The notes below the pieces were generated by a model that worked only from the letters and a program-made list of their open reading frames with translations, had not been told where the DNA came from and ran no database searches. A DNA stretch of 64,000 bases from Valencia hispanica. Lineage: Eukaryota > Chordata > Actinopteri > Cyprinodontiformes > Valenciidae. The stretch is taken from the NCBI GenBank assembly GCA_963556495.2, contig OY747710.1, positions 36,477,000 through 36,540,999 on the forward strand. Direction: 5' to 3'. Positions 32,222 to 44,910 of the stretch are shown here, in pieces. The translations under genes and the position numbers were made by a program. Each line of letters starts with the position of its first letter. The stretch's first letter is position 1.

Positions 32222-34798
32222 CACATATACACACATATATATACACATACACATATACACACATATATATACATACACATACATATACACACATATATAT
32301 ACACATATACACACATATATATATATATACACATACATATACACATATACACAAATCGGTATCTTATCAATTTTACTACTCAAAATGTGTTATATAATTA
32401 AATCAATGTTGTTTAACTAAACTATAATTTATAACCTTTCCAGACTGAAATAAGACATGGTCTTTTGCATTAGTGAATAACAGTTTCCATTAAATTATGT
32501 AATACCAGGGAATACCTATAACTATCAAATAACACCGTCCTCATTACTGTATTATGACAATAGCATTTCCTTATATTTAAGTTTAAATTGATTAAAATTT
32601 GGGCACTGCTTGAGCTGTAGTCCCAATCGATTCCAGAGTTTTATTATACATTTAGACACACACCGACTCTTCCTTGTAGTTCTCACTGCCTGAAATTTAA
32701 AGTTACCAAACACCCTCAAGTTATAACTCCCTTCTTTCTGTAAAAAAAGCTTCAAAATATTCAAAGGAAGTACATTTTTACTAGCTCTATATAACAATTG
32801 TGCAGTATAAAAATCAACTAAATCAAAAAATGTTAACAATTTAGAGTATAGAAATAAATTATTCGTATGATCACAAAATCATGTGTTATGAATAATTTTT
32901 ACTGCCCGTTTTTGGAGTAAAAAGAGAGGATGTAATGAGCTTTTATAGTTATTGCCCCATACTTCTATACAGTAAATTAAACAGGGTAACACTAATGAAT
33001 AATACAACATATGCAATGGATTGTAGTGTAAAAGGTAGTTAGTTTTATTAATGATCAAAACACTTTTGGAGATTTAGTTTTGTATGTGTCTAATATGTGG
33101 TGTCCAGCATAGTTTACTATCAATTGTTGTTCCTGGAAATTTAATTTCGGACACTACATCTATACCAATACCATCTATATTTATTCCCAAATCAAAATTT
33201 CTCCTACAGTTTCCAAAGAACATTACTTTAGCTTTATCTAAATTCAGGGATAATCTATTAGTATCCATTGAGCTCTTTAATTTCTTTGATTTCTTGTTTA
33301 TAATATATATTAAATCCTTATAATTGTCATTAGAATAAAATATATTGGCGTTGTCTGCAAATAAAATTAGTTTCAATGATTTCGATACAGCAAATATGTC
33401 ATTAATAAATTGATTAAACAATTGTGGGCCCAGTATAGATCCATGTGGAACCCCACAAACAATGTCCAATAGTTCAGACTTAAACTCACCCATCATCACA
33501 AATTCCTGTCTAGATAAATAGCTTTCAATCCAATTCAAAGCCACTCCCCTAATACCATATCTTTCTAGTTTTTTAATAGTATTGAATGATTAATAGTATC
33601 AAAGGCTTTTTTTAAATCAATGAATATTCCAGTTACATATCTTTTACAATCTAAACTATTTGTAATCTCTTCCACTGCATCGATTAAAGCCATTGATGTT
33701 GACCTTGCTAATCTAAACCCATATTGACTTTCATGAGTTATATTACATTTGTCTATAAATCTTTCTAATCTATTACTAAAAAGTTTCACCAGAATTTTAG
33801 AAAATTGAGGGAGCAGGGAGACAGGTCTATAATTTGTGAAGATATGTTTGTTTCCATTTTTATATAATGGTATTACTTTAGGAATTTTTAAATTATTTGA
33901 GACTTATACTGTTTGAAATGATAGATTATATATATAAGTTAAAGGTTTAGATATACCATGTATAACTTTATTAATTAATGTCATATCTATATCAAAACAA
34001 TCTGTAGATGACTTATTTTTTCATCCATTAACTTTATCCACTATTTCTGCTTCAGTTACACGAGACAGAAGCATAATCTTTGAATTTATTTCTATATTCA
34101 TGTAATCCAAATCATTGTATTTAACTGAAATCTTCTTTGCCATGTCTGGCCCAACTTTAACAAAAAACTTGTTATCAGCAATTTCCTTACCATTATAATT
34201 ATCACTGTTTTTATCAATGAAGTAATCTGGATATGAACACATATTAAAATCCCCTTTAATTATATCATTTTAAATCCCCCATACCCCTCTTATTTTTGTT
34301 TAATAGGTTGGTATAGTATACTTTATTATTAGTTCTTATCAAGTCTGTCAATTTATTTTTATAAATTTTATATCTATGTTCAGATTCTTCAGTCCTTAAT
34401 CTAATAAATTCTTTGTATAAAGTATTTTTCTTTTTACAATGAGTTTAGTAAACTCTGAGTTATCCATGGGGATTTTCTAGTAAATTTATTTTTACAAATT
34501 TGATGAATTGGACAGTTTTTATCATATGCTAAACTAAATATTCTTAGAAAATTATCAAAAGCGCAATCTACATTTTTTTCTTTAGATACAGTATTCCAGT
34601 CTTGATCTGTTAAGTCCTGATACAATGAATTGATTGCTTCCTCAGTTTTATGTCGCTTATACAATAGTTTTTGGGACGATGTCTTGAAATTAAAGTTTTC
34701 ATAATGCAGCATGAAAACAAGAAGATGGTCTGTTATGTCACAAATCATTAAACCACTAATATTAGCAGGTTCCATATCATTTGTTAAAATATTGTCAA
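31859..34798 (-). mobile_element. 5'-truncated CR1/L2-group LINE, 2.94 kb
   Basis: A minus-strand insertion with target duplication TTAAGT (31853-31858 and 34799-34804) in the 3' end of a Tc1 copy. From its 5' side it reads endonuclease C-terminus (ICDITDHLLVF near 34740), linker, RT fingers (SQYGFRLARSTS, then FIDLKKAFDTINHS near 33600-33730), the CGVPHGSILGP block (near 33460), the catalytic box and the C-terminal region (33000-32550). It ends in an AAACTAAACTAAA tail at 31858-31872. The catalytic FADD is FADN (33350-33361) and several frameshifts or stops separate the pieces, so it is dead. The N-terminal endonuclease part is missing by 5' truncation. Confidence 0.88.
32178..32352. repeat. 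ACATAT/TA compound microsatellite
   Basis: Alternating purine-pyrimidine tract of CACATATATACACATAC-type units inside the LINE 3' region. Because the unit has no stop in several frames it produces chance frames on both strands. Confidence 0.95.
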
Positions 34799-34857
34799 TT
34801 AAGTGGGAGAATTTGCAAAAATGCAGGGTGTTTCAGATACTTATGTTCCTCACTGTA

Positions 34858-37249
34858 ATTGTTGTAAAGATGATTTTAAAAAGGTATCAACCCAGGTTGG
34901 CTGAACATAACTGCATGCCACATTTCACTTTTCTTTTTGCTAGCCACTGTATTTCCTTTAACAACAATAATTGCAACCAGTTTGAAAACTTAAGAAGCCA
35001 ATTCCTAATGAACCATTTGGCATTTACACAAAGCTTTGCAAAAAAATCTACAAACCATTCATTACAAATATTGGCATTGTTCGATCTAACGAAAAAGAGA
35101 ACCTCTGACAACTAAGATGGAGCCTACGCATTGACAATACACTAGGGTACTATTCTGTCAAAACACAAGTGGGACCCCTCCCCATTGTTCAAGGTGTTTC
35201 AGGGCTCACAGCTATATTGTAACAGGCTGATTCATTGCTGCATTTCAAATTAGGTGCAGATCCAAACAAATCCATTTACTTTCATGACGTCGTAAAAGAG
35301 ATGTGTAGCTGACCATTCCTCAGCAGCAGCTGCTGATGTTCTATTGACCTTTCACTACAAAGAGCAGAGCAGCAAAACTTGTGTGCAGTAGTTGCCTCAT
35401 GTTCCATTACTTCTTATTGGTAGTTTTGAAGCCATTTCAAGCTGAATCTCAACTTGACAATAAGCCTGGTAAATAATGTCTGTGGCTTGCCAAACATTGA
35501 AAAAGGAACCCTCGCAGTGACAGCAAAGGAGAGGGGCTGTATTTACAGTTTCAATAGAGTTTCCAATTACAGCACTGTGAACTGTGCAGTAAATAATTAC
35601 CCTTTTTGCAGGTACTCACAGCATGTCCAGACATTACCAGCAGTAGGCAGTGATGCCATTTTGAACACAGGAAACATAACTTAAGTATGACCTTGTAAGA
35701 AGCACGATCACTCAAAAGACCAATGTACTCAATTTGAAAGGAACATTTACGTTTAAATCAAGCTTGCGGTCTATAAGGCAAGTCATTGTTGGTTCGTTCT
35801 AAATGATAAACAACAAAGGAAAGAGCCAAGACAATTTTACTAAGGTTTCTGACCAATCACATCTGCTTTAATCCTATAAAAGCTGGCCACATTCTAAAAT
35901 TGTTTGTTTTTTTACCCAGCAGGGTCCACACACATATATCAAGCTGAAAAAAGTAAAGAAAACTTAGCATTAGCTGTAATTTAGAACCTGAATTAAAACA
36001 TTAACACTTTGTGTCTCGCACTGCGGATTTGTTGAAATCTCTACTGCGTGAAAAAATATTTGATGAAGGAAAATGGAATAAACCAACATAGACCATGTTT
36101 CAGAACTACAAAAGTAACACTGAAAAGAAATGTCATGTACCAGACAGCCTTCAGCCTGTCTTTAGTAACAAAATTTAATGCTGTGTCTGCAGGAGGTGAA
36201 GTAGAAAGAACCCAGAGTCGTTTTCTGAAGTTACAGCAATGTATTTTCAAAGAATAACAGTTTGATGTCAAGCTTGGAAGTCTTTAAAACTGGCCCATTT
36301 CTCGAAGTTTGAGGAGGAGGATCCATGGGGGGACTAATTATTGGCTGAGAAAAGCAGAACAGAACAGGACAATCAGTGGCTGGAGAGTGTATGCTCACAC
36401 AGCTGTCAATGGCACCCACCAGCTTGAGTGCAATGCAGATACAGGAAGGCAGAAAAAAGCCCTCACCTGCAATAGTTACAGAGAAGAGATATACATATGA
36501 ACAACTAAGTAGCTTGTTATCAATTTAAACAACAATGCCCCATGCATTGTCTGTGAATGTACTTAAAATGAAGATAAAATGTACAGAAGAGGAAAAAGAT
36601 GTGCTGCTATGGCAACATCTGATACAGAACAGAAAGGATAAGAAAGAACAGATGCAGTGCTACAGCAACTTACAGTAAACGGCTAATCTGATGCATTTGA
36701 CCTGTTGAACAAGATCACAGCTCTTCAGGATCCAAAATTCAAACTGTAAAATAAATAAATAAAGTAAATGATGATCTGGTGATTAATAGTGAAGAACAAA
36801 AAAGGAATGGCAAAACATTTAACTGGTCATGGTGTAGCTTGAAATGAAATAAAGACCAAAGAAATGCAGGTTATGCTTGTTGATTTGTATAGAAATGGAC
36901 ATATGTCCACCTTAAAAAAACAATGAATTTTTAAATGCTAGATGGTTTTTCACAGGATTTTAATTACAAATGGGATACCTTAGGTTAGGTCTGTTCTAAA
37001 TCAAGTCCAACCCTGTGATCTAAGCATGTCTCTGACAGAACAAAAAAAGAGTGTGAGAATGATCTCACACTAACTGCAGCCTGTTGCTTTGGCAACAAGA
37101 GCATCAGGTGAATAGATGGAAAATGTCATAAACAATTAAACACCAATGGGCTCCCTGTCTTTTTAAACCTAAGAGCATGTGATTTAGACATTCAGCAGAC
37201 GTTTGCACTAAAAATACTCTTGGGTTTGAGAATCCACAAAGATATTCTA
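34858..37249. other. Intronic DNA, mostly unrecognised
   Basis: 34890-34960 (GGTTGGCTGAACATAACTGC) resembles a degraded 3' end of another Tc1-like copy. The rest is AT-rich, without recognised gene or repeat. Confidence 0.45.
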
Positions 37250-37251
37250 TA

Positions 37252-38936
37252 CAGGTGAAACTGGAAAAAATAGAATATCGTGCAAAAGTTCAGTTATTTC
37301 ATTAATTAAACCTAAAAGGTTAAAATAATATGATATCGACTCATTACATGCAAAGCTAGATATTTCAAGCCTTTATTTGTAACAGTTTTGATGATTATGG
37401 CTTACAGCTTATGAAAACCCTAAATTCAAAATCTCAGAAAACTATAATATTGTGAAAAGGTTCAATATTTGAGGCTCAAAGTGTCACACTCTAATCAGCT
37501 AATTAATCCAAAACACTTGCAAAGGGTTACTGAGCCCTTAAATGGTCTCTGAGGCCCTGTCTACACAGAGTTGAAACCAGGTGTAACAGCAAAGAGATTT
37601 CATCGAATAGGTGTCTCATCCACAAGGAGCTGGCGTTTCAGGACACCATAAACGTTCAGGTTTGAAACCAGGTCCCAGAGTGGAGAGATCTCACAACGCC
37701 GGGTGAGTTGTCTCCGTGATTATGAGCTCTCCAGCATTTACTCTGAGTGGATGACTTCGCTACGCCATTCCTATATTTAACGCGCATACGCAACTCAGTG
37801 ATAAAGTAAACAAACATGGCGCTGTATGGCGTTAGGGTCCTAATAAAGCAAACACTGACCGTATTATGGATCCTAGAATATGACTAATTGTCCCGCCTCT
37901 ATCACCAGCAGCAAAAAATGGATCCGGAGAACCACAGACACCATATGCTTTTGAATAAAGCCCTCGTTTAAAGCTAGATTAGTCGTGTTTGCTTGACTGC
38001 GCATGCTCAGTGTTCTTTTCTTTCTTTCTCTGGCAGTGTCACAGTGCCACCATTGGTTCCGGCATATGTACGGCAGTACTTTAAGTCGGTTTGTGTGAAT
38101 CCATGTGGACAAACAACTAAACAACAAGAACTAAATCTAGTAAAACTGGATGTGTTAAAGTATGAGACAGGTTGGAGTATTTAGAATTCTAGATTTAGTT
38201 TTAAAAATCACAATATATAGTCTTACACACAGTATGGCAACATATATCTCAATATATTGTAACACCAAGTTTTTACCAGTACACATCCCTACTGAATACT
38301 ATTTAAGGTGTTAGTCAGAAAGGTTGGGTAGGGAATGCGAGAGTATGCTCTGTCCCTCCATGTTTTGGCTAAACAAGTTGAATTAAATACCTTAAATGCC
38401 TAAGGACCCAGTTTCATCTTAATTTTGGAAGACTGATATATTTTCAACCATAATAGCCCACATTGCCAAAAGTACCAAAACCTGGTTCAATGACCATGGG
38501 ATTACTGTTCTTGATTGGCCCGTAAACTTACTTAACCTGAACCCAATAGAAAATCTATGAGGCATTGCCAAGAGAAAGACGAGAGACAAGAGACTTGACA
38601 ATGCAGAAGAGCTGAAGGCCGCTATTGAAGCATCCTGGTCTTCCATAACACCTCAGCAGTGCCACAGGCTGATAGCATCCATGCCACGCCACATTGAGGC
38701 AGTAATTGATGCAAAAGGGACCCAAACCAAGTACTGACTAAATATGCATCATTATGCTTTTCAGAGGTCCTACATTTCTCTATTTAAAACCGTTGTTTTA
38801 TTGATTTCATGTAATATTCAAATGTTTTGAGATTTTGAATTTAAATGATTGACATGTCTTGCTATGCATGTTGAATTTTGCTTACTAAAAATAAATGAAC
38901 TTTTGCAGAATATTCTAAGTTTTCGAGTTTCACCTG
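37252..38936 (+). mobile_element. Tc1-like transposon with internal MITE insertion
   Basis: Terminal inverted repeats are CAGGTGAAACTGGAAAAAAT at the left and ATTCTAAGTTTTCGAGTTTCACCTG at the right (read 38912-38936), flanked by TA on both sides. The transposase C-terminus is readable with one stop at 38450-38735: NLNPIENL, then GIAKRKTRDKRLDNAEELKA and MPRHIEAVIDAKGT. The N-terminal half is largely replaced by foreign sequence at about 37550-38380. Left UTR words (CTTACAGCTTATGAAAACCC) match the same family. It is inactive. Confidence 0.85.
37550..38120. repeat. MITE inserted in the Tc1 copy
   Basis: It begins GGCCCTGTCTACACAGAGTT and ends near GTGAATCCATGTGGACAAAC, which is an imperfect inversion of the start. 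It is more GC-rich than its host, with TTCAGGACACCATAAACG and GGTTTGAAACCAGG words. It resembles the abundant CCTGTCCACACGG-type hAT MITEs of fish. A further unassigned fragment (38120-38380) lies between it and the resuming transposase. Confidence 0.55.
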
Positions 38937-40634
38937 TAATAGGCTCTAATTTTAGCTTAGAGGAGGTCAAAATTAAACGGCTTATTTCTATCATTAAAAA
39001 AAGGAAAGCACAGCCAATTTAGGCAGCAGAGGTTCTTTTCCAGTGATGTTGTGTTTATTATAGGGTTTGCTTTAAATGTTTTATAAAAAATTACAGATAC
39101 ACTGAAAAATTGGTTGATGACTGAAAACCATTCAAATTTATCCGGTGCGACCAGTAGCCCGCCAGTGAGAAATTCAAAAGTCAAATCTTTTTTCAAGTCA
39201 GTGAACACTACATTGCTAACAGGCTAGTTTGCAGTAGTAATAATACTCTTCAGTGTGAAAGTCAGACCAGAGGAGATGACTTCACTTCTTCTAGAATAAA
39301 GACATTTAAAAATGAATTCAGAAGAGACAGAAAAAGTTTAAGAAGCTTCTAAATGTGAAATACTGTTTTAACAGGAGGCCAGAGCAGCTACTTGGTTGCG
39401 CCGTTATATTCTTTCAGTCAAGGATCTTTTTTCTTTAAAAACCTTGAATTGCATTGTTGCTGAAAGTGTGCAATACAAACAAATCTGCCTTGCCTTTAGG
39501 CTTCAGCCTCAGTCAGTCATGGAACATTGTTAATGAGAATATTTTGGCAGCTTTTTGGAATCCTTAAAGTTGTACACACTGTTGAAACTTTTGTTTACTC
39601 GTTAGCAATGCTAAACAAAATAATTGAAAAATTACTTTAAATGTTGGTAATTATAATTCCTAAAGTAATGGTGGAATCAGCTGAAACTGATGTCGACAGG
39701 TCAAAGAATTTGCAGTTGGGCGCAAAACTCAAATTCTTTGAATCACCTTTTTCACTTTTAACGGTAGTTGAAACTTAATATTTTCAGCATCTTTTAATCT
39801 TAAAATACTGTGTCTGTTAAATCAGTGGAATCTGTTTAAATATGAAACAAGCCAGATCATTTGATGTTTGTTGGAAAATGGTAATCTTTTTTTGCTTTGA
39901 CGTGATCAAAGCAAGAGCATAAGTAGTCGTACAAGGTCAGAGCCACACACCTCAAGTAAAAAGTATTTCATGGTTTTGATAAAAGCCCACTGAATAACAA
40001 CAACTGTGAAATGGCAGAGCAGACTTCAAGTTCAAATGTCAGAAATATATTATATCAATAAATTAAAATTTTACTCACAACAAAATCATGCTAAAATAAA
40101 TAGTTTTCAGCTTCATGAATAGAAATTACCAGCACTACAAGTGTGACTCGGAGAGAAAGACCAGGTGTCATGCATCTGTATTGGTTTCCAAATCAACCAG
40201 AAATGTCAATGTGGGTTTAGAAACACCAGCTGGCTGAGCAGCTACATCGTCCCCTGCTTATGAATCACAGCAAAAACAGTGGCAAAAGAATGAGTGTATG
40301 TGCCTGGGAACAGAGGGCCAATAATTGGCTGGACAGATGCAGCCTTTGCTTCCACCTGAACACACTACATCAGCCCTGAAGGCAGCTGTCACACATTCCC
40401 GCCACCTGATTAGTGTGTCAGGGAAGGAGTGTGCCATAAAGGAACCGAAGAGGGAGACGGAAATGATGTAGCTCAATTTGTCTAACTCTGTGTCTGTCTT
40501 TCTCCATCTGTCTCTCGCTCTGTGTTGTATTAGCTCTGTAGCTCTGAATCACTTTGTTTGTTTCTCATTTCATGGGATCATTTATTATCTGTAACTTTTA
40601 CATTTTGTATTACTCTTGTTCACGCTTCCTTTAG
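38937..40634. other. Intronic DNA without recognised feature
   Basis: AT-rich; no gene or element was recognised. Confidence 0.5.
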
Positions 40635-40850
40635 ATTTATTTCTTAGAATTTTTGTGGAAAAAAAAGATAACCTTAATTTTCGGACTATAAACCAACTAC
40701 TTTTTTCACACACTTTGGACCCTGCGTCCGGTACAACAATGTGGCTAATTTATAGATTTTTACTGGCAAACGGCCTCCAGGGGGCACTATGGCAGGAAGC
40801 CCAAAAGTGAGACAGAAATGTGGGGAAATATTTTGTGCCGAAGAAGACCC
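40635..40850. repeat. MITE end (TTCGGACTATAA type)
   Basis: TTTTCGGACTATAAACCAAC, CACTTTGGACCCTGCGTCCG and GTGGCTAATTTATAGATTTT are phrases of a widespread fish MITE beginning near TTCCGGACTATAAGCCGC. Only one end is evident. Confidence 0.5.
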
Positions 40851-41974
40851 TACCAGTAGTTTTCATGCACACACTTTCATCATGGAAAACACATGAAGTT
40901 ACTGCATGTAAGCTTGACATCAATTAATCGATGGTGAGACCTTGGAGGACGCAGCAGAAAGATCTGATGGCATGCATCTTCTCTTTCTCTTGGTTTTCTT
41001 TCAAAGTGCTTTTTACATCTGAGCCTTCTTAAAATGCATTTTTAAACATCATACCAATACTGAAATGTGCTCACTTTGGCTCGTTTTCACTTAGTAACAA
41101 CCTCAACATGGAGAATTGTTGTTATGAGTGCAGCATGGTACTGCTCATGTTTACTGAATTTACTGATTGGGACAAACATCAGAACCAGATTCTAACCAGT
41201 TTGCCACCATTTAAGGTCAACCATCTACTTAAATGACATTTTCACCTAGTTCAAAATGTTACCCTTTTAGACACTCAAGGGATTTTTTTTGTCATGATCA
41301 ACATAATGCTTCGTGAGTAAAGAAGCTCTGTGAAGTTAACATTAACTTTGACCAACACATTCTAACCAGTCCAGTCTACACTCCAACAGAGCACTTGTGT
41401 CACATTGTGCTAAAAACAAAAAAAGATTGAAGTGATTTTTTTTCTCATGAAAATGAGAGATAAAACAAACCTGAAAGTAGAATTTCAGGCCTTATTAGTT
41501 GAGGAAAATGTAATAGTTTCACATTTTAATATACCAGATAATTTCATATTTATAAAGTGACATCATTGCTTAAATTGAAACCGTTACCACTTGGCAGCCA
41601 CATGAGAGAAAACCTTTTCCTCCAACAGTTCTTTCAGTGCTTATGCTAAACTAGTCCAAGTTAAAGTACAGATAATGACATTTTCCCCTTTTATGTGCTT
41701 TAAAAGCATGCAGTCTGAAGTCTAACTAAAGTAACAAGCCACTGACTTAGGTTTTTGCCACCCTGTATCTGAAAATATCTCACATAGTGAGCTGCTCAGA
41801 TCTGCAGGGACAATGTGTCTCTTCCCCAGTTAATAATAAAAGAAATATTTCTTTTTTGTCTTTATATCAACCAACTTTCACTTACTGCATTTGCTGAGTG
41901 CTGGAATGAGAACCCAAATTCTCAGCTGACTTTTTTCACAGATTGTAACAAGTTTGCATTGTCCTGTCTTTTAG
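40851..41974. other. Intronic DNA without recognised feature
   Basis: AT-rich; nothing was recognised. Confidence 0.5.
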
Positions 41975-41975
41975 A

Positions 41976-42170
41976 CCAGTGGTTTCAAACCCTGATCCTT
42001 AGGATGCATTGACCTACATGTTTTAGATTTTCCCAGCTTTACCTGCTCAGCATGTTGGGAAGTTTTGCAGAAACCCTGTAATGGCACATTCATTTACATG
42101 TGCGTGCTGCTGCAAGGAAAATACTCAAACTTGCAAGACACTGAATCCTGCAGGGATGGGGAACACTAAC
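41976..42170. repeat. Small MITE-like element
   Basis: The left edge is ACCAGTGGTTTCAAACCCTG and the right edge is AATCCTGCAGGGATGGGGAA. The arms carry inverted CCTGATCCT/GGGATGGGG words typical of fish palindromic MITEs. No clear target duplication was identified. Confidence 0.45.
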
Positions 42171-43847
42171 ATTATAAAAAGGAATCTAACTTAATATTGT
42201 CAGATTTCAATCTTGTCCAAAAAGGAACTGGAAAATGTTCATTTTTGTGATTAGCTATACAATTGATGAATGCCAATGACAAAAACAGTAGCTACTGGCC
42301 TATAAAAGCAATAGTTCTCATTGTTTATATATAAGAGAAGAATGGACAGTTTATTTCATGGTTCATGGGCAGAAGGCAATGTGAAAAAATATAGCATCAC
42401 AAAGTCCTAAAATAACAGCAAAAAAGGAAAAGTAAGAGAATTAAAAATGTTGAAAACTGTTATTTTTTTCCCTGTTAAAATTCGAGCTGAAGTTGAAGGG
42501 ATCTCCTATTAAGAAACTCTTGCATGATAATATGAATTGGCAGCTAGATTACAATGTAAAAGTGAACTGTTTATCAAAACATGTGATTCAATACAAGTTT
42601 GTCTGGAAAAACAGCAGTACAAAGGCTACAATAATGAGAAAACAGTAAGAGCTCGGAAACAGTGAAATAAAAGACATCATTACCCAAACTGTTTCCACTC
42701 CACTATGCTCAGCATATAATTTCAACAGAATAATGAGGGATTTAACATGACATTCTCAGGCATGAGGAATTTAGCAAAATGTAAATGTATTACAGCGTAG
42801 GGGGGATGGGGGAATCGTCTCAGAGCAAAGAGCATACACAGATCAACAGGGAAACATCCCAATCAGGTACATCATGGTAATGTCAATTTCATTAAAAAAA
42901 ATCTCTTAGTTACCTTAATGAATTATTTAATACAATAAATAAATGAAAAGGACTCTTTAGTCTTGATCAGATTTTCTATTTATACATACCCTGAAGTGGA
43001 TGTCTTTATGTTCAATTTACTGTTCGTTTTATCCAAAATAATATGTAAGCAAACTGCATATAAACATTAACAGAGAGCAGAAAAGCAAACAAGAAACAAT
43101 TTGCCAAACTCTGACATAGCTGTCGGGCTTAAGCAGTGGTCACATCAGTTGCCACATGAGGAAACAATGCACTCAAGTCATTTCAATGTAAATCTGCCTT
43201 TTTTTAACCCCAGGACTTTGGGAGCTGTTCGTCTTAAATAGAAATATTAAAATGGCCTAAAAGCTTTGTGCTAACATAACCAGATTCGTATTGACAGACT
43301 CAGTGCTACAACCAGTGAAAACCATGAAAAAACTCAGCTTTTTTCACTGAAATCAGTTTGATGGAAAATCACCCATCTATCTTTTGTGTGATTTTCTTTC
43401 TAGCGTGTTTTTTGTTGAGGGAGAATTAATTGCTAACAGCAGGGGTTGTAACAGCAATCATGAAATTATCCCTTTCAGACAGGACATAGCACAGTCCCTC
43501 ATTTAGATGCAACCAACACATAAATGCATAACACTACAATAACAAAAAGGACAGTGCAGCCTAAAGATTCTGTTTTGTAACTGTAAACAAATCAATATCT
43601 CTTTTTAAATAAATTTATTATATATATCACTATAGCTATATGTATCTATCTATTTCTATCTATCGAGAAAGATAATTTTTAAATCATCACTTTTATCATC
43701 ATTGGAGCAAATGACACAATTGCCTTAAGAAAACTGTAACTCTACAGTTCACAAATTTAAATAACCTCAGTTTAACTGGAATATTTTGCAGAATTTTCTT
43801 TTTCATTGGACACAAAACTAGTTTCTACTTCTAAATAATAGTGATGT
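42171..43847. other. Intronic DNA with short microsatellites
   Basis: AT-rich. A TATC/TATA-rich run lies near 43616-43668. No gene or repeat family was recognised. Confidence 0.5.
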
Positions 43848-44910
43848 TACCTGTGACACCCACGATTCGAAACTCGTATCACAAAAACAAACCACTGCGA
43901 AGTGAAGCACTGTGTCGGAGCTTGATTCGTTTGCTGATGGTCACGTGACCAATGACGTTCATAGCTTCGTTTCACACACCCACCCACGTGACTGCTTCAG
44001 CTGTTGGTTCAAATCCTTAAAGCTTTTTGAAAACAGTTGCACTGTTGTTGGTGTTTGTGGTGTTGAGATACACTGAGTATTCGGTGAGAAGTCACTGAGT
44101 AGAAAATCAGTAATGGAACCTGTTGTAAAGAGAGGGGGTTCTGAGATGTGGGAATTTTAGAATTTAATTTCTCCAAACAAGGTTGGCAAATTTATATGGT
44201 CTAGTAAAGTACCTTATTGAGCTTCATACCATACATGGACAGGAGCTTTTTAGACAATTTGTTCATTTGTCATTCCGAATAATTAAAGTGAATTCTAATT
44301 CTGTATTATATGTTTACTGTCCTTGTAAGTAATAGAAATGTTATTAGGGTAAGACAAATTATTGATTAGGTTTTAGGTATTAGGAAGGGGGTAGGGAAAA
44401 ATAATTATATTCTTCTGCCAACTAATTTACAAACATAATTCAATGGAATTGTGAAAAGTATAATAATTGTAAATTTTATAATAATTGTGAATATGTGTGA
44501 AATAAATTAAATAATAATCACACACTTATCCCATAAAAATTCCTCCTTTAAAAAAATGTTTTCATGTTTTATAGGTGCAGTGTTATTTGTGAAAAGCAAT
44601 TGGCTTACAATAACAATTGGCCATCGATGTTGAGGCACTCCTTTATTTATATCCTGCATGATTAATTAACCAATGTATTCACACCAAGAATATTGATTTT
44701 ATCGTATTTAATTTCATTTATAAAATGCAATACAGTTTAATTACTTGGTACTGGGGAGGCTTTTTGAATGCTTTATTTATCCATAAAGTTAAATCCAACA
44801 TTAGCAATACAATGCATTCACCAGCAAAAGTCCTCATAGAGCACTGAAGCTTCGAGCAATTAACCTTTTTTCAATACAAGCTTCATTGGTTCAAAAGGCA
44901 CATATGACAA
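43848..44910. mobile_element. Candidate non-autonomous hAT-like element
   Basis: The left part (GATTCGAAACTCGTATCACA, GGTCACGTGACCAATGACGT near 43940) and the right part (GCACTGAAGCTTCGAGCAAT near 44841, TTCATTGGTTCAAAAGGCAC) are words I recognise as the two ends of one fish hAT family. The AT-rich interior (44150-44800) has no transposase frame. Exact termini were not resolved. Confidence 0.4.

Larger units (their letters stand above)
29955..34857 (+). mobile_element. Tc1-like 3' half broken by two later insertions
   Basis: Three collinear pieces remain. 29955-30144 carries the transposase C-terminus (CAAACCTGGTCAAGAACTAC, ACCTCTGTAATTGCAAACAA). 31770-31858 carries the 3' region after the stop (TGTGATTTCCTGATTTAAG, GTCTCTCACAGTGGAAATA). 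34799-34857 carries the terminal inverted repeat (GATACTTATGTTCCTCACTG, then TA). The interruptions are an LTR element with GACAA duplication and a LINE with TTAAGT duplication. The 5' half of the Tc1 copy is missing. Confidence 0.8.

Noticed and set aside
32075..32401. Tyr/Ile/His-rich frames on both strands
   Set aside because: They arise from the ACATAT microsatellite, which has no stop codons in several frames.
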